Positions 1-11,331 of a DNA stretch of 64,000 nucleotides are shown here, piece after piece. This DNA is from Diploptera punctata (taxonomy: Eukaryota > Arthropoda > Insecta > Blattodea > Blaberidae), in assembly GCA_030220185.1 (NCBI GenBank), contig JASPKZ010000421.1:62001-126000 (forward strand), given 5' to 3'. Under the pieces are notes generated by a model, which saw only the letters and a list, made by a program, of their open reading frames with translations, was not told the DNA's origin and searched no databases. Made by a program: the position numbers and the translations under genes. Each line of letters begins with the position of its first letter. Positions within the stretch are counted from its first letter, which is position 1.

Positions 1-2510
1 ATTTATTTTGAAAACATCACTAGCAGGATGCCATACAATACCCAATGTTTTTACGGAATCTTCTTTGGTTAATTCCAAAAGAGAAGAACGTTCTAAGTCC
101 TCTGACGGAACATTAGACATAGCATTCATTTCATTGGATGACCACTTTCGCAAATGAAAATGTGCACCATCCAATGTACTACTTAATTGCTCTTGGAGTT
201 TCTGAGCCCCTTCAATGGAACTTTCCCCCGTCAGCAAGTCGTCAACATAAAAACATGAACGAATTACTTCAGCCATTTGAGGCTGAGTTTGTTGACATTC
301 GTTTGCAAGTTCTACAAGGCATCTTGTAGCAAGATAAGAGGATGGAGTACAACCATATGTTACAGTCGTCAACCTATAATCCTTAATTTCATCATCAGGA
401 GAATCTCTCCAGACAATTCTTTGAAGATCCCTGTCTGCAGTATGAACTTCCACACACCTATACATTTTTGCAATGTCAGCTGACAATGCAACAAAGTAGG
501 TTCTAAACCTAAGAACAATAGATAACAAGTCAGGTTGTAAGACTGGACCTGTCATTAACATAGAGTTCAAAGAGACCCCATTAGAGGAAGGACAACTAGC
601 GTCGAATACTACTCGAAGCTTAGTAGTGGTACTGTCTTCCTTTATTACATAGTGATGAGGTAGGTAATATTTTAATGATTGATCATTTTCATTTTCTATA
701 CGGACCAACTCCATATGACCTAGACTCATACACTCTTTCATAAAAGTTACATAGTAACTTTTATGTTTAGGGTTTTTATTTAATTTCCCTTCCATGTGCT
801 TCAATCTTTTGATAGCATTGTTCCTTGACAAGGCCACCACAGGAGATTCTTCTTTAATAGGAAGCTTTACCATCAATTTTCCAGTTTCACTTCTGGAAAC
901 GTTCTCAGAAAAGTGCAATTCACATGCCTTTTCTTCAGGAGTTAGCACTGAACTATTCAACTCCTCCAACGTCCAAAATTCTTGTAGTTTGGAATGCAAA
1001 GAATCTAGTTTTGCTAAATTAACATTACGAGGTTTCTTTATCTTACTCTCGAGGCAAGAATCAGGAAATTTCCCTGAAAGAATATAACCAAAGCGGCTCT
1101 CAATCAACGTCGGAAATCCTTTCCTAGATAACACATTTGTTAGTACAACATCATAATACACATCTGCGCCTAGCAGTATTGAAACCTCAGAAGGTTCATT
1201 AAACCTTTCATCGCTAAGACAAATATGATCTGGAATTCTCCAGTCAGATATTTCAATTTTCTGAGCCGGCAGTTGTGTGGTTATGGATTTTACCACAGCA
1301 GAATTGACATTTAATACAAAGTCAGAAACCCTAGATAAAAGTTGTAAATCACATATTGAATTTACTGGACAAGCATAAATATTCCCTATACCTATTACGG
1401 GAAGACTACAAGCTTTAGTTTTAATACCTAGCCTTTTAACTAATTCAGCAGAAACAAATGAGAGCTGACTCGCAGAATCTAAAAGAACACGAACTGGGAT
1501 CACTTCCCCACCATTCGTCCTCACTCCAACACAAGCAGTACTCAACAGTACATTGCTGCCTAGGCCGCTTAATACTTTCATTGCGGCAGTAGAAATTGAT
1601 TGAGAAGCTTCAGCTATAGTAAGTTCTTTCTCCCTTGAATTTACCTTATAATTTGAATCTGCATTACTAGGGCCATCAATATTACTGTTGTGATAGTGTA
1701 ATAATTGATGAGTCCTCTTATTACATTTACCGCAAGGCTTCTGTTTACAATCACTACTTCTATGTCCTTTTGCCAGACATAAAAAACACATGTTGTTCCT
1801 TTGAACAAATTCCCTTCTTTCCTTAAATGATGAACCCTTAAATTTTCTACAATTATCAATGACATGATTATGTACATTACAATAAAGACATCTAGTAGAA
1901 TTATTGTTGCTGGCAGCAAGCAACGACTTCAGCTTAGGTTTGCTATGACTGTCAGCTGTTGAAAATTTCTTACAATCTGATAATTCTAATGTTTGACATT
2001 TCCTTTCAAGGTAGTCTATCAAATCATCCAATTTTGGTATCTCATCAGCTGAGAATTTACCTTCCCATTCATTGCGATGGTTTGATTTTATCTTATTCAA
2101 GACAATTTCTTGTATAAGTAATTCTCCCAAGGGCACATTTGATTCTAAATTTTCAATAGCTGCTACATTTCCCTTAACAGCGTTGACTAATTTCCTATAA
2201 TCTACAAATGAACCAGAATTACAACTATTTAAGTCTAACAGCTGCTTAACGTGCTGACTTAAAATTAATCTATTATTATAGTAGCGTGATTCAATCAACG
2301 ACCATGCTACTTCGTAGTTCTGAGGACATATTTGCAGGTTGTCTAATAAGCCCCTTGGTTCTCCCTCAAGAGAAGAGATTAAGTAATGTAGCTTTTGCAC
2401 ATTGTCTAAACTATCATTATTTGCAACAAGACTCATAAAAGTATTTCGGAAACTTAAATAATTAGTAAGTTCACCCTTAAATTTAGGTAAGTTATATAGC
2501 TGGTAATTTT
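1..2510 (-). pseudogene. BEL/Pao LTR retrotransposon pol (gag C-terminus, protease, reverse transcriptase), cut by window edge
   Basis: Read on the minus strand, one frame appears open from about 2510 to the window edge. In order it shows a gag core (about 2500-1950), two zinc knuckles of CxxC...HxxxxC type (CLYC.., CFLCLAKGH, about 1910-1730), an aspartic protease with LLDSASQLSFVS near 1490-1460 (DUF1758 type), and reverse transcriptase with ADIAKMYR near 475 and the catalytic FYVDD near 250-235, followed by TLGIVWHP. This order is typical of BEL/Pao. RNase H and integrase would lie beyond position 1. The frame is shifted relative to the gag N-terminus at about 2500, so the copy is probably inactive although the pol frame looks well kept. 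Seen: motifs and order. Known: BEL/Pao organisation. Not seen: the far LTR. Confidence 0.9.
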
Positions 2511-2902
2511 AAACTATTACTCCTATTTGATGTTTCAGATACATGAGACCCTGTAGGAGATCTTGGTCTTTCAAAAACATTCATGAGTTCCCTAAATTTT
2601 ATAGAAAGTTTATCAAATCTTTCTTCAAAATTATCATGCTCCTCTGCATGAGCTTCAGAATTTTCACAACCTATTTCCAGCTCTAAATGGTTCTTAACTT
2701 CTGTGAACTGAATCCCTACATCAGTTAATCTATCTTGTTTGATTGATAACTCAGCCATAGATAAATTTTCCCTTTGCAAATATTTTTCTAGCTGTGTAAG
2801 TGAACGCTTAAGCATGCTTCGCTTTGCAACTGCTTTTGATTCACTATCGAGAGCCATTGTTACTGGATTTGAATTACTTACATAAACTCGATAATCTAAC
2901 AC
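2492..2902 (-). pseudogene. BEL/Pao gag N-terminus
   Basis: The frame runs 136 residues. The likely native start is the internal Met beginning MALDSESKAVAKRSMLKRSL, since BEL/Pao gags typically begin with such a short basic helical stretch. A coiled-coil-like region rich in Leu, Glu and Lys follows (LTQLEKYL..., FEERFDKLSIKFRELM). It ends at a TAA just after SNSLKLPAI. The next frame then begins LPKFKGELTNYLSFRN, which is the usual continuation of this gag. A small indel near 2500 therefore separates this piece from the pol frame. A programmed shift cannot be excluded, but an in-frame stop at the joint favours decay. Confidence 0.8.
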
Positions 2903-2987
2903 TTACAAATATAGTTAAATAAAATAATATTTAACCCTAATTAAACAAAATATGTGTCCAACACAAAATAGTTTTCAGAAAACATAC

Positions 2988-2990
<3 letters not shown>

Positions 2991-3020
<30 letters not shown>
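2991..3020. repeat. (AT)n microsatellite
   Basis: Fifteen AT units directly upstream of the BEL/Pao gag. It may have grown in the element's leader or from a later insertion. Confidence 0.95.
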
Positions 3021-3022
<2 letters not shown>

Positions 3023-4747
3023 CAATTGTATTAACGTACCTTTAGATTTCCACCTTTCTTAACATGTAACTTACTAATGGCAATTGTTTCCCATAAATAA
3101 TCAATAATTTATTTCTACTGAAAATAATTATCTTTACTGAAAATGTGACTAACACTTTTATATGCAATCTTTACTTTAAACACAACCCCCATGAAGTGTT
3201 TTAATTATCTTTTTTGAACAAAAGACATAGAAAATAATTAATTTGACTAATAATTGCCATTAGTGTTAATGTACTAATTATACTTCCTTGAAATGTCCAA
3301 GACGGTTGGTATGGAACACAATGCATGTAAATATAATGTTCCAAACACCAGATTTATGTTGGCACAACTGCAGCACCTTAGGTCACTCTTGCTGTTTAAC
3401 CTTCCTTGTTAGATGCTGCAGAAGAATCACGTGATTTCTCGCCGCCATCTTGGAAATTACGATCGTCCCTTATTTTTACTTAAGGAGTAAGAAATTGAAG
3501 TCTAAATGATGTATTTTTCCAACTTCTCACTTTTGAACACTAATGAAGACTTCTTGTCGCTCATTTAATTCGCAAAGTTCCTCAATATAGAAGCTGCGCT
3601 ATTCGCATTGTCTACTAATATTTCAATATGGCTGCCTACTATCACGTGACCGCCTCAGTACATATGCACTAAACACCACGTGCTCAACTTTCGTAATTTT
3701 CAGTTCTTCCAGCTCTCTTTGAATATAATCACCACAGTAATGTTTTATATTCACTATAATAGATCACTAGTGTTAATACTGACCGTTAGGACCAAATGTT
3801 TCATGAGATCCGTACAGTTAAGCCCAAAAGCTTCTCGAGATCCGGCCCGGAGGACCATGTGTGGTCGTCGGCGATGTTATATAGTTGCACACAACATCCC
3901 CTTGCTTGCTGCACTCAACTGTAGTTACACAGTTGGTAATTTCTAATCGCTGTTAGAGTTCGGCCGCTCAAGCACTTAAGCGGACCTGAAGATGGGGTAC
4001 TTAGAAATAATAAAGAAATTTGCCGGACTCATAATTTGGTTAACACTAATTTTATTACAGTACTTACAAGTTCTTACAACTGGTGACTATTAGCTGGAAT
4101 ACGAACTTCCTGGTGCACACGATGTAGATGGAAACGTGGTGTATTCCAAAATCACTACCCGAAGTTGCGTTGAAACACGTGGCGTGAATTGAAGTTATGC
4201 TTAACTTCCTTAATATATTGGTCTCTAAGAAGCACCAAATATATGCTTAAGGCCCCCGCGTGGACCTGATGATTAGATCATAAAAGATCCGATCTGAAGA
4301 GGAAATATCGAGCCTCTACCCGGAGACAGTGAAAAACACGACCACTCTGGTACACGTTTATTCAAAGAATGCTTATACAACATGGCAACCGGAAGTTCGT
4401 CATACCGCTTTACAAAAACCTTGTAAACCAAAATGTACCTATCGACAACTTGATAAGTACAAATAGTCAACAGTTTTCAAACAATCGATCTTACTAATGA
4501 AGTATAAATCGACATTAAGAGCTCGTACAAAATGTTACAACTAAAAACCTGTTATAAAATTATTAGTTTTGCTAGGAATTGTGCTCCTCTTGATACAAAT
4601 AAAAAATTGCTGGGAATGTTGCAGCATGCTTCATAAAAATTGTAGAGTTTCTTTATAAAGTTAGTAAATAACTACTTTTCAAGAGTCGGGAGTGAAGAAG
4701 TGTTAAAAATTACCTGGTAATAATAAAGTAATTTTCTGTACTGTTAA

Positions 4748-4749
<2 letters not shown>
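3021..4749. other. Unassigned stretch, possible LTR end near 3870-4080
   Basis: I see no credible gene here. On the plus strand, 3870-4080 ends AATAATAAAG...TTCTTACAA followed by CTGGTGACTATTAGCTGG. This resembles the polyadenylation-signal/U5 end of an insect LTR followed by a primer-binding-like site. No partner LTR is present, so a solo or truncated LTR is only a guess. The 88-residue plus-strand frame at 3680-3946 has no recognisable domain. Confidence 0.3.

Positions 4750-4784
<35 letters not shown>
4750..4784. repeat. (TTA)n microsatellite
   Basis: Eleven or more TTA units, directly before the RTE fragment that begins near 4786. Confidence 0.9.
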
Positions 4785-4810
4785 AATATCACAGATAGGA
4801 ATATATTATA

Positions 4811-5335
4811 CAGGGCTATTCAGAAAGAAGGGACAAACTTCAAACATTTATTTCTTCCGAACTACAAAAAATAGAAACACAGTTCTAACGTTCAAAAGTT
4901 CAAATTTCAGTATTTTATGCATCCAATTTGAGCACCATGTTTTTACACGTCAAATATCGAAACGGTGGCTCATTTCTTGCCACACACGTGACAGTTGGTC
5001 TGTACTTATCGAATACACAACCTTACCAAATCGATGTCCCAGAGTTTCGAGAGTGTCAGGCATTTTTGGGGTGGGATAAGAACGCGGTCTTTTTCGTAAC
5101 CCCACAGATAAAAATCACACAAGGTTACGTCGGTGACCTGGGAGGCCACCGGTAATGAAGTTGATATTGTGTTCCTCTTCCAATCCAACTTTCTCTTGTG
5201 TCGATATTTTAATTCAATCAACATGGCAAGTAACAAACGTTTCTCTTTTCAGGAGCGTTGTAATTGTGTTTCTATGTTTTGTAGTTTGGAAGAAATAAAT
5301 GTTTGAAGTCTGTTTCTTTTTTCTGAATAGCCCTG
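4811..5335 (-). mobile_element. Mariner-like element remnant (525 bp, TA target duplication)
   Basis: The ends are inverted copies: CAGGGCTATTCAGAAA at 4811 and its reverse complement ending at 5335, with further similarity inward (caaacatttatttcttcc against the mirror near 5285-5310). TA dinucleotides flank both ends (4809-4810 and 5336-5337), as expected for Tc1/mariner transposition. The interior keeps only a scrap of transposase on the minus strand, so this is a deletion derivative sitting inside an older RTE fragment. Confidence 0.85.
5006..5200 (-). pseudogene. Mariner-like transposase C-terminal scrap
   Basis: The minus-strand frame includes TLCDFYLWGYEKDRVLIPP, which matches the conserved C-terminal block around the third catalytic acidic residue of mariner-type transposases (consensus TPCDFFLWG). 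The N-terminal DNA-binding domain and the first two catalytic Asp residues are missing. It cannot encode an active enzyme. Confidence 0.7.
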
Positions 5336-5972
5336 TAGAATGGTATAATAAACAGTAATAGACAGTTAATAGCAAATGAGGGAAATTTTGAGAAAGTGGT
5401 TCAATTCAATATGAACCTTGGAACAATAATTACAAATAGGAATGAGATCCACAAATAAATGAAACAATGGTTAATTCAGGAAATGTATGCTATTATATAT
5501 TACATGGGCTCAGGTCGTTCCAACTTCTGTAAAGTAAGGTTTAACTGAAAATATATTAAACTGTTATTCTGCCAGTTATGTTACATGGATGCGATACATG
5601 GACTCTTATTTTAAGGGAGAAGAAAATATCAGGAGTATCGGTATTTAAGAATAAAGTTTTAAGGAAGATTTTTGTATCAAACACAGATGAACAGACATGT
5701 GAAAGGAGAAGACATTTATAACAGTGATGATCTTTATAGGAAAGCAGAAGAGTTGAGTCTCACAGATTGCGATGAGCAGGATTTTTGGCACGGGTGAGGA
5801 ATGAGAGAGGGTCATGGGGGATTCTTGTAGGATAACCATCGGGAAAACCTGCGTTTGGTAGGCCAAGAATGAGGTCAGTGGATGATTGTAAAACACTAGC
5901 TCAGGTGAGGGATGTGTGGAGAACGTATCTCCGCGCGGCCACAGGTTCGATAGTCCCAGTAAGTTATTAAGA

Positions 5973-6008
<36 letters not shown>

Positions 6009-6164
6009 AATTAGCCATACATTGCAATATAATATCAATGCCACTAGGTTATCTTTGACATTCCTGGTTCGATCTCGGAAACTGACGGAATTGGAACCCA
6101 CTTCATAGGTTGGGGCACTTTCTAGGCGGAGTTTAGGTTAACCCGATGTTATGATAGTTGATGA

Positions 6165-6700
6165 ATGTTGTAAAATAGAAATGGATAGTTAATGACAAAT
6201 GAAGAAAATTTTGAATAAAGGTACTGAGTTCAAATACTTTTAGGAACCTTATTGGAAGAAGGAATAAGATGCACAAAGAATTGAACAAGACTCAATTCTG
6301 GAAATGTATGATATTATGTATTACAGAGATTTTCGTCCACTCAAGTTCTTATAAAAATATAAACTCAATATATAACTGATATTATCCTAGTTATACTATA
6401 TGGATGCGAAACCTGGATTTTAACTTTAAAGGGAGAGAGAATATTACGAGTACTGGTATTTGATAATGCAATTCTTAGGAAAATGTTTGTACAAAAGAGA
6501 AATACTCAGTGAAGGGATTGTAGAAAACTAAGTTACAGTTGAGCTGCATTATCTTTATGGGGAGCCAGATATAACAAGAAAATTACGTCTTGTAGACTGC
6601 GATGGGCAGGGCATGTAGGATGAATTGCAGGTCATACACAATCATTATAGGAAAAGCAGAGAGAAAATATCCAGTAGGTAAGTCAGGAATGAGGTGGGAC
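6165..6700 (+). mobile_element. Decayed RTE-like LINE 3' fragment
   Basis: It aligns by eye to the 54.3-kb RTE copy: aatggatagttaatgacaaatga, tattatgtattacagaga, gtagactgcgatgggcagg and aggaatgaggtggg occur in the same order. It is full of indels and has no open frame. A second fragment of the same family follows, so these are separate insertions or one disrupted copy. Confidence 0.7.
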
Positions 6701-6744
6701 AAACATTAAGTTAAAATTTTGTTAATTTTACATTGGATTTTAAC

Positions 6745-7105
6745 TTAGGATTTTTTTTAGCAAAGAGAGATGAAGATAAAGGTGAATTGAGAAGATTACA
6801 TAACAGTGAACTACTTGATCCTTAAAGGAAGCCTGATACGATAAGAACAGTTAAGTCTCGAAGATTGTGGTTGGCACGACATGTATCAAGAATGAGAAAT
6901 GAAAGACGTGCGTGGAAGCGAGTTTATAGGAAACCCAGAGCAAAACGCCCAGTTGGTAGACCAAGAATGAGGTGGAAGAATAACATTAACCATGATTTGA
7001 AGGAAGTGGATTATACAGCGGTTGATCAGAAAACAGTAGCTCAGATTAGGGATGTATGGAGAGCTTTTTCAGTGCGGATATGAAGGTATTGGTTCGATAA
7101 AGGCA
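6745..7105 (+). mobile_element. RTE-like LINE 3' end fragment with short open C-terminus
   Basis: A 72-residue frame at 6865-7083 reads WLARHVSRMRNERRAWKRV and then GRPRMRWKNNINHDLKEVD, which is the C-terminal segment of the RTE-like family in this window. The 3' end keeps ggtattggttcgataaaggcag, a mutated form of the family end ggttcgatagtgccag. It is 5'-truncated and non-functional. Confidence 0.8.
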
Positions 7106-7684
7106 GTTAGTTTCTCATTTATATTACGGTTGTGTTTTATTACATTCGCATTTTCTTCTCCTAATTCCATTCTCTTCATACTTCTCCTGATACCATACAT
7201 CGATTATTCCTATTGCGTTCCTCTTCTTGTTCTGGTTTCAGGTTTCCATTCCAAATTCATTTTCGGAATTACATTAATCTTGTCTGAAATCCCGTGATTG
7301 TCCCAACATCCAATATTCATTAACTGCTGTACTGTATCCGAGCTAAGTTCCAGTTGTACTGTAAACAAACTTGCTTAAGATATTACTCCGCCGGCCGCAT
7401 CTATTGGCGGAACCGTGGTGTTACTTTTACCCGCCAAATGACTTAATTGTGTTCGGAAGGGTCAATGATAGAATCATTTCTTAGGTTATATCGTATAACT
7501 AGGGGAAATAATCCTGAATACAAGACAAGATGGTACCAATGATTAGTAACTTCCATTTCTTATTTATTTATGACAAAAGTTATATATGGGCCTACCTAAC
7601 CAGACGTTTACACTTTTCCCATGGTGTGGGTAGATATCCTATATTTACAATTTCATTACGTCTACAAGCAGATATATGTTAAAT

Positions 7685-8300
7685 ACTTTCAGGAGTTAGA
7701 CAAGGGTGTAGTCTATCGCCCACACGTTTTAATACATATATTGACGACATTATGAAACAATGGATATTTATAACAGACAAAGGCCTTAGACTGAACAATA
7801 ACACAAGTGTTAATAACTTAATTTTCGCCGATGATTTAGTCTTACTGCACCAAGATGAAGATATGTTACAATTGGCTGCTTACAAACTAAATGCAATATG
7901 TTGCGATTGTATTTTAAAATTTCACTACGTAAAACAAAAGTAATGACATTTTGCGGAAGAATCACTCTGCGTGCAGACATAATAATTGGAGACGAAATTA
8001 TTGAGCAAGTGACCCACTTTAATTATATTGGATGTGATATCAGCTGTGGTATGATAAAGATATTGAACGTATAACTCATCAGTTTCAAGCTATTTTAGGC
8101 ACAATAAACATAACATTGAATAACAAATCCCATAAACACACAACATTAAAAATCTATAAAACAATGGCAGTCCCTGTCTTTTTGTATGGGAGTGAATCTT
8201 GGATTCAGTGGAAAGAACATGTTCAAAGAATGGAAGAAAGTAGATTACCAAATACAATCTTAATTTTTGAACCCGCTGTCCACGGGCATAACAGCCACTA
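7685..8300 (+). mobile_element. LINE reverse transcriptase fragment
   Basis: The plus strand translates to GVRQGCSLSPTRFNTYIDD near 7692, then LIFADDLVLLHQDEDM near 7818 (RT catalytic FADD present). After a frameshift it reads TLKIYKTMAVPVFLYGSESW near 8143 and WKEHVQRMEESRLPN. These are RT palm motifs and the usual downstream helix of endonuclease-type LINEs. Both ends are missing. The family is closer to the LINE at 35.3-37.9 kb than to the RTE-like copies, judging from RQGCSLSP and FADD contexts. Confidence 0.8.
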
Positions 8301-10210
8301 AGTCCACCGCGGTCAATACTTATTTAATCTAATTAAAATTATTATAGGTCCTATATTTTAATTTTTTCCCACATAACTTGAATATACATGTGCTAGTTAG
8401 GCCTAACACATATATCATTTTTATTTTATTTATTTCAAGTGTTAGAAAGCGAAACACTTTTTGTTACACTTTTAAATGTAATCAGTTCGACCGATGAAAA
8501 CGCAATCCATACATCAGGTTTGTTTACATTACTCGTAGGCCTACAACTGAAACTTTGCTCGGATTGATTCAGTCCTACTCTATTTTTTTGGTGTTTTTGG
8601 AGTAGGCCTATACATTTTATATCTCTAGAACAGGGAGTTGACCCATTGCTAAAATATCCAACGTGGAGGACCAGGTAATTTATTATCGAGTTTGTCTTCT
8701 TCTGGCATTTACAGAATCAACACTGAGCTATAAGGTAGCAGCTGCTGGGTTTGGTTCCCTTCGGGTAAAAACAACCGTAGTAATACAATAAAAGTAAATA
8801 TTAAATTGAATAACAATAATTATTTATTTCCAGGATTACAATATAAATACATATGTTTGTAGATCTAACCAAAATTATGCAGCATTTTCTATTCAGTATT
8901 CCCTATTTTTTCAAATATCAGTTTGATTTTAAAATTAATATTTTAATATTTTAACTACCCTTTGACTAATCTAGAAAACAAACACAAAATCACATTGTCT
9001 GAGGTCTGTAAATATTATATATATTTCATAGGAAACATCTCATATGCATTTTCAGTTGTACCTCTAATTTGCTGGATGTTATGTTTCAAACAATGTTGTG
9101 AATATATGTAGATATTAGAGTAGGTTACAGTGATTTGTTCCATTTTGTACTTAACGTACAGAACACAATTTAAATGAGAACAAAACAGAAAGTTTTCAAT
9201 TACGTTGTTATGCATATTTTTAATAAGTAAATAATTATATTAAAACAATAATTGACTTAGGAGTAAATATTGCTAAATTAAAAAAAAAGAATTAAAATAT
9301 AAACTTTACCTATACATGTATTATGTTGTCATCACCCTCGCTGTGCACATCCTAACACCAAAGTAGAAAAATCTGCTTTCTCCATCAATTCACTAGTATT
9401 GCGCCCCGACTGTCCTGTTCCTAAGGAATTCAATGGAAATTTCATAAATGTTACATTCAATAATTTTCACAGTAACTAGTTAAAAGAGAGAGGAGTTTAA
9501 CTGATAAATATTGTCATTACATATATGTATATAATATATATATTTCCAGTACTCGGGTAGCATATAATGTGTACAGTACAGATAATGTGATATATTCACG
9601 GTCTACGTTTTGGTCCTAATATCTTTAATATTACACGATGTCGTTTTTAAATAATCATGTTTAAACTTGAACCGTCCTCTTCAAACTAATGTTTTAAATT
9701 GTTTTTGGAATAAACTTTTCTAATAAATAGGGAAAATAATATGTAAGTTGTAAACAATGGTTATAAAAATGTCAGATAGTCACAACCGTTTTAATAGCAA
9801 ATATCTAACGTAAAATTTCCTTCTGAGTTGTTTTCATTATCGTCTTATTCTCTTGCATCTTTTAACTTGGATACTAAATACAAATTCACAGCTCAAACAA
9901 TTTATATATTAAATAGCACGGGATTTGCTCTAAAGATTTATTGAAATTGTCAAATATCTATAAGTGGAAAAGCTCACCTGCCGCCGACGTGGCTACTGTA
10001 GCATATGGATCCGAAAATTCAGCCGCCCAGTGCACAGTGATCCAAAGAACCGGCAAAATACTTTTTTACTTTACGTTACAGGGAAAAATGTGAACAGTTT
10101 TTTCAAAAGTAAATCAGGTAACAATCTGCCAAAGAAATGAAACTTTATACTAATTATTGGACATAATTTTTAAGGCGTTAAATTAAGCTTTATAAAAACT
10201 GAATATTTAT
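8301..10210. other. No gene recognised (remainder of duplicate copy 1)
   Basis: AT-rich sequence whose only interpretable property is its similarity to 40.3-42.6 kb. A conserved GCGGCAG|GTGAGC splice-donor-like string on the minus strand lies near 9970-9990. Confidence 0.6.
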
Positions 10211-10269
10211 TCCAAATTTTGGTCAAAGTATTGGCACTTTTTCTAATAATAACTATGTATATCTGTGTT

Positions 10270-10530
10270 AAACAGAGTCCGAGAGCCAGACAGCCTCGAC
10301 TTCCACCCAACATCCAACCGACTTTCGCCCGACATCCCCCCGACAACCGCTCGATTTTCTCCCGACTTACAGGATACATCCGCCCGACTTCCGCTCGATT
10401 TCCGCCCGACTTCCAGGAGACATCCGCCCGACTTCCACCACCATATCTGCCCGACATCCGCCACACATCCGCCCTACATCCGCCCGAACTCCCATTGACA
10501 TCCACCAGACATCCGCCAGGCTTTTAGACT
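10270..10530. repeat. GC-rich degenerate minisatellite
   Basis: About 250 bp of imperfect 10-13 bp units around the theme CATCCGCCCGACTTCC, in a window that is otherwise strongly AT-rich. Lack of stops makes overlapping frames open on both strands (10170-10582), but their Pro/Arg/Ser-rich products are repeat artefacts. Confidence 0.9.
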
Positions 10531-11181
10531 TTGAGTGATCGAGAGTCGTCCACACCATGGATACAAATAATAATGAGAACAAGAGGACTGGAGGTTATGC
10601 AGTGGAAGGATAAAGACGAATGTACAAGGAAAACACAACTTAAGCACATTAAAAATCTGTGAATAAATGAATTATAATAATAATAATTATTATTTTCTAA
10701 ATAAACACGCCTAACTATGATTATAGATTAATATATTACTGAAGTATCTCGCAAATAAATTGTTTGTTAAAATCAGTTATTAACTAATATGTTGTACGTA
10801 ACAACTAATTGAAAGTCCTCGCATCAATTATGCAGAGTCAGATATTTGTATTCACTTTCTTACGCATGTAGATAAATTTTTAAGCCAAATAGTGACTTCT
10901 AGATTGTGGATCACTGTGCAGTGATCTTCGTTTTTCTCGGCATCCCTAGAAAAGAAAACATTTTAGTAGTTTTTTTTTAATATAGCCTATCAGGTGTTGA
11001 AGAATAGCGTAACATTACAACATAACATCTTCCTTTGTGAAAATTGTCAAAAAATCTACTTTCTAACTAAAACAATTGTGTTTAAATTAAGAAGACTTAC
11101 ATAATATCCAGCAAAAAAAGTACACACAGAAAGGAAAAAAAAAAAAGAATATGCGGCTACGAAACGCAGAATTTCTGCTAT
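10531..11181. other. No feature recognised
   Basis: AT-rich with short homopolymer runs. I see no coding potential or repeat similarity to other parts of the window. Confidence 0.5.
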
Positions 11182-11189
11182 TATAACCC

Positions 11190-11323
11190 GATTTGAGGGA
11201 AGTAGATTATACAGGGAATGATTGGAAAGCATTAGCTCAGGATAGGGATGTATGGAGAGCTTATGTCCGCGCGGCCATGAACCTACGGGTTCGATAGTGC
11301 CAGTGAGTAAGTAAGTAAGTAAG
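11190..11323 (+). mobile_element. Very short 5'-truncated RTE-like insertion with target duplication
   Basis: Only the last 130 bp or so of the RTE-like LINE: gatttgagggaagtagattat through ggttcgatagtgccag and an (AGTA)n tail. The flanks carry the 8-bp direct repeat TATAACCC at 11182-11189 and 11324-11331, the expected target-site duplication. The sequence is close to the 54.3-kb copy, so the insertion is relatively recent. Confidence 0.9.
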
Positions 11324-11331
11324 TATAACCC

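Larger units (their letters stand above)
4786..5970 (+). mobile_element. Decayed 3' fragment of RTE-like LINE, split by a mariner-like insertion
   Basis: The sequence matches the RTE-like LINE at 31996-35196 from the region encoding the RT tail to the C-terminal GRPRMRW segment. It resumes across the 4811-5335 insertion: the text reads cacagatagga..., then the element, then gaatggtataataaacag, matching cacaggtagaaattcag...aatgg in the copy at 54.3 kb. It ends at ggttcgatagtcccagtaag followed by an ATT microsatellite. Many stops are present, so it is not coding. Confidence 0.8.
7377..10210. repeat. Long diverged duplicate, copy 1 (copy 2 at about 39765-42615)
   Basis: By eye, blocks align in order with 39.8-42.6 kb. 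Examples are ttattactccgccg..., agtgttagaaag, caacactgagctataag, the run of sequence before gtttgtagat, tggaataaacttttc..ggggaaaataa, cacaaccgtttcaatagca, gctcacctgccgccgacg and gtaacaatctgccaaaga. Copy 1 contains a LINE insertion (7685-8300) that copy 2 lacks. Copy 2 contains a SINE-bearing insertion that copy 1 lacks. It may be an old segmental duplication or a long uncharacterised element. See the finding on a possible shared exon. Confidence 0.7.

Noticed and set aside
1641..1919. A hydrophobic 92-residue minus-strand frame
   Set aside because: It is out of phase with the BEL/Pao pol frame, which covers the same bases with zinc knuckles and protease.
3680..3946. An 88-residue plus-strand frame
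   Set aside because: No domain, no neighbours, and it overlaps a possible LTR end.
10170..10582. Several long overlapping frames on both strands
   Set aside because: They exist because the minisatellite lacks stop codons; composition is Pro/Ser/Arg repeats and no family is recognisable.
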